Source of the DNA: a virus
IMG/VR virus record: IMGVR_UViG_3300027968_000009
Coordinates: 1-41,702 of that record
DNA: 41,702 bases
Reading direction: 5' to 3' (one strand)
The position numbers and the translations under genes were made by a program. This document shows, in pieces, positions 1 through 6,314 of this stretch (its first letter is position 1; every line of letters starts with the position of its first letter). The notes beneath the pieces are model-generated. The model was not told the origin of the DNA and did not search any database. It saw only the letters and a list, made by a program, of their open reading frames with translations.

Positions 1-36
1 TTATTCTAAACTTCATAAATGCCAGAAAGGGATACA

Positions 37-840
37 ATGGGACGCCCTAGAAAGATCATAAATACCACTCCTGGGACGCGGGCCGTGATCTATATCCGTG
101 TTTCGACTCAGGAGCAAGCCAAAGGCGGTCACTATGGACCAGAAGCCCAGTTCGCTGCCTGTGAAAGCTACATCACACAAAAGAAGTACAGCGTGATTGA
201 AACCACGAGTGACATGGGGATATCAGGCGCAAAAACGGTTGACGCTCGCCCTGGTCTCTCGCGAGCATTGACGCTCTGTGAAATGCGTATGGCAGATGTC
301 GTAGTGTGCTACGCGCAAGATCGCCTTGCCCGCAAAGCAGGCGTCTTCGATGATATCCGAGAGCGTGCTATCAAGAATCGCTATCGTCTGGAAACCGCAC
401 GTGACGGACAGGTACTGACGGCTGCTGAAAACGAACTTTCTGCTGATGCGATGTCTTTTGTGGCTTCAATTGAACGCAAGCTGATTGCAAAGCGACTCTA
501 CGGCGGGCGCAAGGAACGCAGCAAGATCGATGGACGGGGTAGCGGCTTTCTACCCTGGGGGTATAAGCGCAGCGCATTGGGCGGGATCGTGATCGACCCG
601 GAGCCTGCCTATATTATCAGTGAATTGCTCTGGTTGCGCAGTAACGGGTATACGTTTCAGCAGACGGCTGACTGGCTGAATGAGCAGGGATTTAAGACGC
701 GCAACGAGCGGGATTGGAGTCCAGCGTCTGTACAAACGATAGAACGCAATCGCAACCTGTACATGACCGGTAGACGGCAATGGGACGGTATCGAGGCTAT
801 CCAGCTTTGGCCGGTTATTTTTGTGGAAAGGACGAGGTAG
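37..840 (+). CDS. Serine recombinase (resolvase/invertase family), short form
   Basis: A site-specific DNA recombinase of the serine family, 267 aa. The N-terminal catalytic domain shows YIRVSTQEQ with the nucleophile Ser23 and the arginine motif DRLAR (R96, R99). It is followed by a long helix (ASIERKLIAKRL) and a recombinase domain beginning near GFLPWGYKR. It stops at about the end of that domain, so the zinc ribbon and coiled coil of large serine integrases (usually 450-600 aa) are missing. The ATG at 37 is preferred over the upstream in-frame ATG at 19 because AGAAAGGG lies 6 nt before it. The HNH gene follows 1 nt after the stop. It may be the integrase of the element or an independent mobile gene; the role is inferred, the family is certain. 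Confidence 0.88.
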   Translation: MGRPRKIINTTPGTRAVIYIRVSTQEQAKGGHYGPEAQFAACESYITQKKYSVIETTSDMGISGAKTVDARPGLSRALTLCEMRMADVVVCYAQDRLARKAGVFDDIRERAIKNRYRLETARDGQVLTAAENELSADAMSFVASIERKLIAKRLYGGRKERSKIDGRGSGFLPWGYKRSALGGIVIDPEPAYIISELLWLRSNGYTFQQTADWLNEQGFKTRNERDWSPASVQTIERNRNLYMTGRRQWDGIEAIQLWPVIFVERTR

Positions 841-841
841 C

Positions 842-1234
842 ATGGTGGCACGGAAAACAATTAGTCCAGCAGTACGTAAGCAGGTCTGGGCGCGCGACGG
901 CAAGGCATGCCGAAAATGCGGAAAATCTGAGAAGCTAGAACTGCATCATATCATTCCTGTTGCTGAAAACGGCTCTGATGAGGCAGAGAACCTTGTACCG
1001 CTCTGCACAGCCTGTCATCGGGAATGGGAACACTTGATCTATCCTCACGCAAACAATATCAGCTTTGAGCAGTGGCTAGTGATTCCGCCTTGCCTTGCGC
1101 TTTTTGCTTTCTTTATGCGAGAAGAAATGTGGAGCGACGCTATCACCGCAAGAGAAGCAAGAGAACTGATTATCCAGTCCTACGACATGATGCGAGAGTT
1201 AGACAGATCAAGCGCGCAATATCTTGAAATCTGA
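842..1234 (+). CDS. HNH endonuclease
   Basis: Small HNH nuclease, 130 aa. The zinc knuckle pairs are C23-x2-C26 and C55-x2-C58-H59. The catalytic core is LELHHIIPV (H35, H36) and Asn50, spaced as in the McrA/HNH family. The start at 842 is chosen because AGGACGAGGT lies just before it; a longer in-frame reading from 821 would overlap the recombinase. It sits directly behind the serine recombinase, probably on the same transcript, and is followed at once by a 19-bp inverted repeat. Phage HNH proteins often assist terminase, but here the gene lies far from the terminase and on the other strand, so a homing or mobile-element role is equally possible. Confidence 0.85.
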   Translation: MVARKTISPAVRKQVWARDGKACRKCGKSEKLELHHIIPVAENGSDEAENLVPLCTACHREWEHLIYPHANNISFEQWLVIPPCLALFAFFMREEMWSDAITAREARELIIQSYDMMRELDRSSAQYLEI

Positions 1235-1290
1235 TTTGCGATCTGTCAACCATTTCCCCGGCGGCGTCAATATGGTTGACAGATCGCAAA
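1235..1290. repeat. Perfect 19-bp inverted repeat with 18-nt centre
   Basis: Left arm 1235-1253 (TTTGCGATCTGTCAACCAT) and right arm 1272-1290 are exact reverse complements, separated by 18 nt. The element starts right after the HNH stop codon. There is no T-run on the plus side, so it is not a canonical intrinsic terminator. It could be a stable 3' hairpin for the recombinase-HNH mRNA, an operator, or a recombination site. Confidence 0.75.
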
Positions 1291-1392
1291 GATGATTTAC
1301 TGGCGTCGGTAAAGTGATAGTGCGAGGGACGGAGCAATAGACATTCCACGCTTCGCCTCTCGCACAAGCAGTAGTGAACGATGAGAGGCAGT

Positions 1393-1479
1393 ATGAACGA
1401 TAAGCCCATCTCGATGGAGGAAGAAAGCATTGCGTCGCTCGCAAGGTGTGTGATATACTCGCTTCTGGCAACGGATTAG
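1393..1479 (+). CDS. Possible 28-codon ORF before the CRISPR array
   Basis: ATG at 1393 is preceded by GAGAGGC with good spacing, and a 28-codon frame (begins MNDKPISMEEES) ends at 1479, 9 nt before the first CRISPR repeat. It has no recognisable domain. It may be a genuine small peptide or chance; the ribosome binding site is the only support. Confidence 0.25.
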   Translation: MNDKPISMEEESIASLARCVIYSLLATD

Positions 1480-1488
1480 AGTATTACC

Positions 1489-1747
1489 ATTACTAAAGGT
1501 TTGCCTTCGCGTTTGCGATTGAAATGCGCTCGTTACCGTGCTCGTGACTGGCAAGAATACCATTACTAAAGGTTTGCCTTCGCGTTTGCGATTGAAATGA
1601 GGAAAGCGCAGGGCGTGCGACTGATGCACTCGGATTACTAAAGGTTTGCCTTCGCATCTGCGATTGAAATTCAGATGGGGAGGGTAGTTCGTTATGGATT
1701 ACCCCTCTAAATTGCCAGAGGATTGGTTTCGCGTTTGCGATTGAAAT
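1489..1747 (+). CRISPR. Mini CRISPR array, four 37-bp repeats and three spacers
   Basis: Repeats lie at 1489-1525, 1562-1598, 1634-1670 and 1711-1747. The first two are identical. The third differs at two loop positions (GTTT to ATCT). The last has six mismatches, all in its 5' half. All end in GCGATTGAAAT, the typical ATTGAAA-type end of type I or III repeats. Each repeat holds the hairpin TCGC-GTTT-GCGA, and the loop changes in repeat 3 keep the stem. Spacers are 36, 35 and 40 nt. The degenerate final repeat suggests the leader is on the left and the array reads on the plus strand. No cas gene is present in the window, so it would depend on host Cas proteins. Confidence 0.85.
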
Positions 1748-1755
1748 ACAGGAAA

Positions 1756-1780
1756 AGGGGTAGCCATGATGGCTACCCCT
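1756..1780 (-). terminator. Second (backup) terminator of the late transcript
   Basis: Twelve-bp perfect stem AGGGGTAGCCAT/ATGGCTACCCCT around a single G. Read on the minus strand it is followed by TTTTCC. It lies just beyond the main terminator at 1807-1835, so minus-strand transcripts that read through would meet it before entering the CRISPR array. Confidence 0.6.
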
Positions 1781-1806
1781 TCAATTTAGCGCGTTTGAGA
1801 CAAACA

Positions 1807-1835
1807 AAAGGGGCTCACACAGTGTGAGCCCCTTT
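1807..1835 (-). terminator. Intrinsic terminator of the minus-strand late operon
   Basis: Fourteen-bp perfect stem (1807-1820 with 1822-1835, core GGGGCTCACAC) around one nucleotide, followed on the minus strand by TTTTGTTTG. It lies 22 nt after the stop of the holin-like gene, the last minus-strand gene on this side. Confidence 0.85.
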
Positions 1836-1856
1836 CTCATCCTCTGTAGTCCGTTC

Positions 1857-2249
1857 TCATCCCCCGTAGTCTGGCGGATTCGTCTTTCCCAGCGACGCGC
1901 GCGGTGGCACCGGCGAATATGCGCTACTTGTCGCATTGCCGACCACGCGCGGCCCGGAGAGTTGCGGCTTCGGCTTCACCACGTTAAACCAGTTCTCGGT
2001 CAGATACTGATCCAGCGGCTTGAGCGGCCCCGCTAACAGCGAGCCAATCGCGGCAATCATCACCGGCACATCAATCGATGGATTGCCGGTCAGATGTCCT
2101 CCCAGCGCCACGTAGCCGACGCTTGCGCCGACGACGACCAGCCCAGCGAGCAAGCCGTTCACCAGGTTATTGCCGTGGAGCTGCTTCAGTAAGCCAGGCA
2201 GGATAGTCCCGAGCACTGGCAAGAGAATCGTCAGTTGCTGCACCGTCAT
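1857..2249 (-). CDS. Holin-like small membrane protein
   Basis: A 130-aa protein with two predicted membrane segments: an N-terminal one around LTILLPVLGTILPGLL and a second around LLAGLVVVGASVGYVALGG, with a further hydrophobic stretch VPVMIAAIGSLLAG. The C-terminal third is polar and rich in Pro and Ser. The start follows GGAAGAGGAAACGC. It is the last gene of a cluster that contains the amidase, and size, topology and context suit a holin that releases the endolysin. No sequence signature proves this; XhlA-like 6728-7012 is the other lysis membrane candidate. Confidence 0.55.
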   Translation of the reverse strand: MTVQQLTILLPVLGTILPGLLKQLHGNNLVNGLLAGLVVVGASVGYVALGGHLTGNPSIDVPVMIAAIGSLLAGPLKPLDQYLTENWFNVVKPKPQLSGPRVVGNATSSAYSPVPPRASLGKTNPPDYGG

Positions 2250-2412
2250 GCGTTTCCTCTTCCTTTCCAGGTGGTGGTGTGTTCGTTCTTACGATTTCAT
2301 CAGGCAGCACGCCGGTCACGCGCCGGAATCCGACCAGCGAGAGATCGCACCGCACCGCACAAAAGCGACTGGCTGGCCGTTCCTGTTTGCGCGTGACCGG
2401 AAAGTGCTGCAT
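2167..2412 (-). CDS. Possible small gene overlapping the holin-like gene
   Basis: An 81-codon frame starting MQHFPVTRKQ. Its start is preceded by GAGGGGGTAACAC, the same unusual leader block found before the genes at 37218 and 38381, which is the main reason to list it. It overlaps the holin-like gene by 83 nt in another frame, so the C-terminal third may be a shadow. Rich in Arg and Pro, no domain recognised. It may be a genuine short protein, or the block may have been copied with no gene behind it. Confidence 0.4.
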   Translation of the reverse strand: MQHFPVTRKQERPASRFCAVRCDLSLVGFRRVTGVLPDEIVRTNTPPPGKEEETHDGAATDDSLASARDYPAWLTEAAPRQ

Positions 2413-2451
2413 GTGTTACCCCCTCGTGCTGTTGTAATTGGAGTGCGAATA

Positions 2452-2676
2452 TTATGAGTGGATTTCTTCGTATATGAGTGCCTGCTCATCGGTGGCGATG
2501 GCGTAGGGATAGCCGCGTGCATCGATTGCCAGAAAGCCATCCTCGCAGCGAAAAAGACCTTCGGAGGTGCGAACCACAAAAGGGCCATCAATCTTGACCA
2601 TTTTTGTAGTCACTTTCTTTTGATATTCTTTCCAGCCGTCAGCAGGCAGGTTCTCTGTGCTAAAAACTTGTTCCAT
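2452..2676 (-). CDS. Small hypothetical protein
   Basis: A 74-aa acidic protein with no recognised family. The start is supported by AAGGAGAG about 9 nt upstream. The sequence alternates charged and hydrophobic residues (MVKIDGPFVVRTSEG, DGFLAIDARGYPYAI), suggesting a small beta-rich fold. It lies in the accessory stretch between the lysis genes, next to the Acb2-like gene, where phages often keep anti-defence genes. No function assigned. Confidence 0.65.
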   Translation of the reverse strand: MEQVFSTENLPADGWKEYQKKVTTKMVKIDGPFVVRTSEGLFRCEDGFLAIDARGYPYAIATDEQALIYEEIHS

Positions 2677-2750
2677 TGTTAACTTCTCTCCTTATAAAAT
2701 TTCACCGTACATCTCGTGCTTTGTTCAAAGAGTGCTTATATTAGTGAGTG

Positions 2751-2954
2751 CTATCTTACGCCGCTCATACGCATGCGGCGCGCTATCTGCTTTTCCAGCA
2801 AGGCCAGCAGCAGGCTCATCGGAACGAACGCATCTTCACCCTTTGCCGTTTTGCAGGGGACGAGAATACCGTCAACGGAATCGAGCACATAGAGGATATT
2901 CGGCTCTTTGGCTTTCTCCTCTTGCTCTGGTAGCATGGTCTCTTCAGTTTGCAT
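2751..2954 (-). CDS. Small hypothetical protein
   Basis: A 67-aa protein, start supported by GGAGAGGAGAG. It has an acidic N-terminus (EEKAKEPNILYVL) and a basic C-terminal helix (LLALLEKQIARRMRM). No membrane segment long enough to be certain and no known motif. It is part of the same run of small genes as the Acb2-like protein and is probably co-transcribed with it. Confidence 0.6.
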   Translation of the reverse strand: MQTEETMLPEQEEKAKEPNILYVLDSVDGILVPCKTAKGEDAFVPMSLLLALLEKQIARRMRMSGVR

Positions 2955-3005
2955 AGATCTCTCCTCTCCAATAAAAAGTGGAATAATTTACACAAGATTT
3001 GCCGG

Positions 3006-3287
3006 TTACTCGTTGCGCGCTATCGATGCGTTGGCGCAATACACCACGTCCTCTAGATGTGTCAGAGCCAGCGACTTTTCACGGCTGTTTGGACACATCT
3101 GATCGAGCGCATAGGCAAAGGACTTTGCCATTGCACGGATACGCTCATAGCGCGCCGGTTGACTGCCTTTCGGCGGGTGATAGCTGAAGCGACGCTCAAT
3201 CTCTGGATTGATTGCCTCAGCTTGTTCTCGTTGTGAGTCAACTTCCGGCGCATTGGCAGATACAATTCTCGCATCTTGACCTGGCAT
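3006..3287 (-). CDS. Acb2/Tad1 hairpin-domain protein, predicted cyclic-nucleotide sponge
   Basis: A 93-aa protein. The C-terminal two thirds match the family pattern I know for Acb2/Tad1 hairpin proteins: RRFSYHPPKGSQPARYERIR, a helix AKSFAYALDQMCPNSREKSL, then ALTHLEDVVYCANASIARNE. Family members bind cyclic di- and trinucleotides or related signals and block CBASS or Thoeris effectors. The SREKSLALT-LE-ANA-IARNE end is especially diagnostic. The start follows AGGAGA. It sits among small genes near the endolysin. The family call rests on recalled motif resemblance, not on a search; which signal it binds is unknown. Confidence 0.75.
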   Translation of the reverse strand: MPGQDARIVSANAPEVDSQREQAEAINPEIERRFSYHPPKGSQPARYERIRAMAKSFAYALDQMCPNSREKSLALTHLEDVVYCANASIARNE

Positions 3288-3302
3288 CGTTAAATTCTCC
3301 TG

Positions 3303-3536
3303 TCATAAAATTTCAATAAACTTACACAAGGCTATTCGATCAGCCTCATGCCAGCAGCCATACATCTTCTTGTCGCTGTATGGCACATTCTCCAACAGTT
3401 TGCCGTGCGGATATTCCCGCGTCGGAATGAGCCACAGGTCAACCACGTCTCTGCTGTAGCGTGTTCCAATGAGCGCGGCATAGCAGCGATCATGGCCCTG
3501 GTAGTGGACAATCAAGCCTATGCAAACGTTATCCAC
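3303..3536 (-). CDS. Small hypothetical protein with GTG start
   Basis: A 77-aa protein, probably started by GTG at 3536; the Shine-Dalgarno is weak (AGGGTG some 10 nt upstream). Pattern: MDNVCIGLIVHYQGHDRCYA then LIGTRYSRDVVDLWLIP. It is rich in aromatic residues and Cys, with no known domain. Its start codon lies inside the first of two tandem DnaA-box-like sequences. Confidence 0.55.
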   Translation of the reverse strand: MDNVCIGLIVHYQGHDRCYAALIGTRYSRDVVDLWLIPTREYPHGKLLENVPYSDKKMYGCWHEADRIALCKFIEIL

Positions 3537-3548
3537 AGGTTATCCACA
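3529..3548. promoter_or_regulatory. Two tandem perfect DnaA-box sequences
   Basis: TTATCCACA occurs at 3529-3537 and again at 3540-3548, 11 bp apart, about one helical turn. Both match the strict DnaA 9-mer. They fall across the start of the 77-aa gene and the gap to the endolysin. A third copy lies at 34532-34540 inside the large terminase. DnaA binding is inferred from the consensus only. Confidence 0.4.
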
Positions 3549-3550
3549 CC

Positions 3551-4363
3551 CTAGACAGCGACGAACGTGCCGCTATGCGTCGCGTGATTCCATGTTGCCA
3601 GCGAGCCGGTAAATGGCTGCATGCTGGTATCAGGCTCCGTCACACTCACAAACTCCGGCCCCATCGGCACGCCAGGAAACTGGCCTTTTCGTCGCGCAGC
3701 CAGCCACATCTGCGCAATGCCCGTGTCCGTTGGCAGCTCGCCCGTGTAGAGCTTGCCAGAAAGCAGGTTCCACAGCTTCAAGTCGTCAGCGTTGAATTCA
3801 TTTGTCGTCGCCATTGGTTTCTCCAATTGGGCAAGATAGGCCCATAGTTCGCTCCAGGGATAGTTGCCAGGACAGCGAGCGCGCGAAAGCGGTGCGATAT
3901 CGCAGTGGCCGATGATGCCGCCTTTACCGTCGTTTTGCGCGCGCCTCATGGGGATGTTGTGGCGTTCGCAAATGTGCTGGATGAGCCGGAATGATGCTGC
4001 CTTTTGCGCAGAGGTGAGCGGCGTTGAATTGTCCGTTGCCGGGTCAACATGTTCGATGGACACGGTGCGCAGATTCAGGTTTTCATTGCTGGGTAGAAAG
4101 CTGGCATAGCCTTTCTCGACGCAGCAGTTCCCGCCCGCGCCGTCCTTCTCCCAGACGCACTGCACAATCGTTCCATCCAGACCGACCACATAATGTGTTG
4201 AGGCCATTGCCGGATCAGTGGCAAAGAACTCCGCGACCTGCTGAGCGGTCTCAAAACCTGCCGTCTTATGGACAACTAACCACATGTGGTCATTCTGGTT
4301 GATGAACACTCTTTGCTCATTGACGAACATCGGCAGCGCGCCCGGCTCATCCGTTGCGCTCAT
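3551..4363 (-). CDS. N-acetylmuramoyl-L-alanine amidase (endolysin)
   Basis: A 270-aa zinc amidase of the Amidase_2/PGRP fold that cleaves the bond between MurNAc and the stem peptide at the end of infection. Zinc ligands are visible as H32 in VVHKTAG, H153 in GHCDIAPL and C164 in RARCPG, as in T7 lysozyme-type enzymes. SIEHV supplies the conserved acidic residue E104. The catalytic domain covers about residues 15-190. The remaining 80 residues, after a short linker (MATTNEF), may bind the wall but match nothing I know. There is no signal peptide, so export needs a holin. It overlaps the upstream gene by ATGA, so translation is coupled. Confidence 0.88.
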   Translation of the reverse strand: MSATDEPGALPMFVNEQRVFINQNDHMWLVVHKTAGFETAQQVAEFFATDPAMASTHYVVGLDGTIVQCVWEKDGAGGNCCVEKGYASFLPSNENLNLRTVSIEHVDPATDNSTPLTSAQKAASFRLIQHICERHNIPMRRAQNDGKGGIIGHCDIAPLSRARCPGNYPWSELWAYLAQLEKPMATTNEFNADDLKLWNLLSGKLYTGELPTDTGIAQMWLAARRKGQFPGVPMGPEFVSVTEPDTSMQPFTGSLATWNHATHSGTFVAV

Positions 4364-5055
4364 ATGCTCTGCCCTTTTCCCAGGCTTGCCAGGATATTGG
4401 CGTGTGCTGCCTTTGCGGCGGCGAGCTGCTGTTGACCGCTTGCAAATGACTGATTGGCCGCCTCTAGCGCATCGGACGCCGCTTGCACCGTCGAGAGCAG
4501 TGCGTTCACATCCAGCGGCGGCAGTGGCGCGTCCAGTGCAATCGCGGCCTGGATACCGGCACTGGCGACAGTTTGCCAGAGGATTTTCACCGGCTGGGGG
4601 ATATGCGTTGCGCCCAGATCGAAGTAGTACCCAACCGGCGGCTCATCGGCATAGCCAGAGCGGATAAGCCATACCGGCCCGCTTGCCGATGGATGCAGGC
4701 CCGCGCCGGTTGTCGCCTCGGAGAGCGCACCCGCGTTGGCAACGAGCAAAAGCACCAGCCCGGCGGCGTCGTTCTGCTGTTGCAGCGCGGTATGCAGCGC
4801 GACCGGGTTGGTCGCGAACTGAGCAACCAGGTCGTCCAGATCGTGATACTCGGCCTTGTTCTCAGCCAGCCAGGAAAGGACATCGGCAAGCGTGACCTGT
4901 GAAGCAGAGGCGAAACGATGCAAGAGGTCAGATTCCAGTGTGGTTGGTGCAGGATTGCCAGGAAAAGCGAACGAGCCAGCCAGGGCCAGCGTGGCGACGG
5001 CGGCGCGCACATCGGGTGAGATGTCGGGGGTCAATTGGACCATGTGGTCGGTCAT
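4360..5055 (-). CDS. Hypothetical protein coupled to the endolysin
   Basis: A 231-aa protein, first gene of the lysis operon, started after AAGGAG. The middle is mostly Ala-rich helices. The C-terminal 60 residues (from LLSTVQAASDALEAANQ) look like a coiled coil. There is no transmembrane segment or signal peptide. It directly precedes and overlaps the amidase, so it may be a tail- or lysis-associated structural protein. Transcription starts just upstream behind a leader terminator. Family not recognised. Confidence 0.7.
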   Translation of the reverse strand: MTDHMVQLTPDISPDVRAAVATLALAGSFAFPGNPAPTTLESDLLHRFASASQVTLADVLSWLAENKAEYHDLDDLVAQFATNPVALHTALQQQNDAAGLVLLLVANAGALSEATTGAGLHPSASGPVWLIRSGYADEPPVGYYFDLGATHIPQPVKILWQTVASAGIQAAIALDAPLPPLDVNALLSTVQAASDALEAANQSFASGQQQLAAAKAAHANILASLGKGQSI

Positions 5056-5082
5056 AGAAACTACTCCTTACGATAGGACAAT

Positions 5083-5114
5083 AAAAACGCCACATTGCAG
5101 ATAGCAATGTGGCG
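5083..5114 (-). terminator. Leader terminator (candidate attenuator) of the lysis operon
   Basis: Stem 5104-5114 with 5088-5098 (CGCCACATTGC), loop 5 nt, followed on the minus strand by TTTTTATTG. It lies between the minus promoter at 5138-5146 and the first gene (start 5055), so transcripts must pass it before reaching any gene. Similar leader terminators occur at 27501-27534 and 37241-37269. Confidence 0.75.
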
Positions 5115-5137
5115 AAAGGCGCACCATTTACAGCCCT

Positions 5138-5146
5138 ATTATAGCA
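5138..5146 (-). promoter_or_regulatory. Extended -10 promoter, leftward
   Basis: On the minus strand TGCTATAAT forms an extended -10 element (TGn plus perfect TATAAT). No good -35 is seen. It would drive the operon 5055 to 1857 through the leader terminator. Confidence 0.55.
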
Positions 5147-5158
5147 GATTTGGCGGTG

Positions 5159-5167
5159 TGGTATAGT
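5159..5167 (+). promoter_or_regulatory. Extended -10 promoter, rightward
   Basis: TGGTATAGT, an extended -10 element on the plus strand, 22 nt before the GTG start of the YopX gene. It lies back to back with the leftward element at 5138-5146, so the two promoters share about 30 bp and may be co-regulated. Confidence 0.5.
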
Positions 5168-5189
5168 AGGGAAAACAGAGAGGTGAGAC

Positions 5190-5561
5190 GTGAGAGAAAT
5201 CAAGTTCAGGGCGTGGCACAAGCGAAAGCGAGAGATGTTTGACGTAAGCGCAATCCAGTTCCGAGAACCGCGCTTTGTCGTCAAGATGAATTCACTGGAA
5301 ACCTATATACTCGATGAGGTGGAACTCATGCAATATACCGGTCTGAAAGACAAAGCAGGCAAAGCGATTTATGAGGGGGATATTGTCAGCAATGGTGACT
5401 GGGAGGGTGAGGTAAGATATAGCGAGCAATGCGTGGGGTATGAGCCATTTGCCTGTGACGGAGAGGGCGACCATGAATGCCACTACTACTGGGGTGACTA
5501 CTGGCAAGTCATCGGCAACATCTACGAAACGCCTGAGCTATTAGAGAAAGCGAGCGTCTGA
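5190..5561 (+). CDS. YopX-family phage protein
   Basis: A 123-aa YopX-type protein of unknown biochemical function, frequent in phages of Gram-positive bacteria. The family pattern is clear: REIKFRAWHKRKREMF at the N-terminus, then MQYTGLKDKAGKAIYEGDIV, and a C-terminal VIGNIYETPELLE. It starts at a GTG behind AGAGAGGTGAG. It heads a six-gene plus-strand cassette inserted among minus-strand genes. A second, divergent member lies at 27960-28400 on the other strand. Confidence 0.85.
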   Translation: MREIKFRAWHKRKREMFDVSAIQFREPRFVVKMNSLETYILDEVELMQYTGLKDKAGKAIYEGDIVSNGDWEGEVRYSEQCVGYEPFACDGEGDHECHYYWGDYWQVIGNIYETPELLEKASV

Positions 5562-5803
5562 TGGAACAGAAATGCACGATCAGGATTGGCGATACAGAGC
5601 TTGAAGGCACGATTGATGTAGAGCGAAAGCCTCTCTCTGATGAGCAAGCTCAGGAAATGAGGGAGTTGAAAACGAGATTATACAATACGTTTCAGCGAGT
5701 GACGGGCGGCAGATGGACGCCACCCAGCCCGATTATCGACAGCACGGTATCGCCCGTGATTGAGGATGAGACGCGGTTGATTGAACAGAAAGCGAGCGAC
5801 TGA
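5561..5803 (+). CDS. Small hypothetical protein
   Basis: An 80-aa acidic protein (begins MEQKCTIRIGDTELEG), a beta-like start followed by a helix (DEQAQEMRELKTRLYNTF). No known domain. It begins at the last base of the YopX stop codon (TGATG) and ends RLIEQKASD, so the repeated AGAAAGCGAGCGA block serves both as its C-terminus and as the next ribosome binding region. Co-expression with YopX is likely. Confidence 0.75.
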   Translation: MEQKCTIRIGDTELEGTIDVERKPLSDEQAQEMRELKTRLYNTFQRVTGGRWTPPSPIIDSTVSPVIEDETRLIEQKASD

Positions 5804-6075
5804 TGGCAGAGAATGAGCGCGATACCCACTTTGCAGGCTTCGGGGAGATGCTCTACGGTGACTTGTTTAACCTGTTCCGTAGTCTGTTCTATGATTGTGT
5901 TACAGCAGAACAGGCATATCACATGCAAGAGGACATTCAAACCTACATTGCCCAACGTGCCTATGATCTGGTAGAGCGCATTGTGAGTGACGCGCCTGTC
6001 ACAGAATGGGAATGGGATATGCGCGACATTCCCGATATGACTGAGTGGCCTGAGCAGAAAGCGAGCGAGGGATGA
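5803..6075 (+). CDS. Small hypothetical protein
   Basis: A 90-aa acidic protein, helical in the middle (LFNLFRSLFYDCVTAEQAYH, IQTYIAQRAYDLVERIV). No family recognised. It overlaps its neighbours (TGATG at 5803, ATGA at 6072) and ends WPEQKASEG, carrying the same repeated end/RBS block as the gene before it. Confidence 0.72.
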   Translation: MAENERDTHFAGFGEMLYGDLFNLFRSLFYDCVTAEQAYHMQEDIQTYIAQRAYDLVERIVSDAPVTEWEWDMRDIPDMTEWPEQKASEG

Positions 6076-6314
6076 GTATCAGCGCAACTCCGGTCTTTCT
6101 CTGTAGTGAATGTACCGGCACAACCTCATTTCCGCTTGAAATCACACTGGGAGAGAACACCGTCGATTTCACCTGCGCGCATTGCGGCGAACGCTGGCAT
6201 GTACTTTTTGAAGTCACCTCACTTGAGCCGCTTCATATCGGTACATTACTGGTAAAGCGGTCGCTCGGTGTTATACGAGACGGGCAATTCTTTGCAAAGG
6301 CGAAAATGCAATGA
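6072..6314 (+). CDS. Small zinc-ribbon protein
   Basis: An 80-aa protein with two Cys pairs, CSEC (near residue 11) and CAHC (near 35), separated by a beta stretch, which fits a zinc ribbon. GERWHVLFEV after the second pair resembles small phage zinc proteins. A nucleic-acid binding or adaptor role is possible but not shown. ATGA overlaps on both sides indicate coupled translation. Confidence 0.72.
   Translation: MSISATPVFLCSECTGTTSFPLEITLGENTVDFTCAHCGERWHVLFEVTSLEPLHIGTLLVKRSLGVIRDGQFFAKAKMQ

Noticed and set aside
550-903. Minus-strand frames opposite the recombinase
   Set aside because: Shadows of a gene with clear catalytic motifs.
1235-1290. Intrinsic terminator after the HNH gene
   Set aside because: The stem is excellent but no T-run follows on the plus strand; left as an unexplained inverted repeat.
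1489-1747. Full CRISPR-Cas system
   Set aside because: No cas gene is found on either side within the window; only the array is supported.
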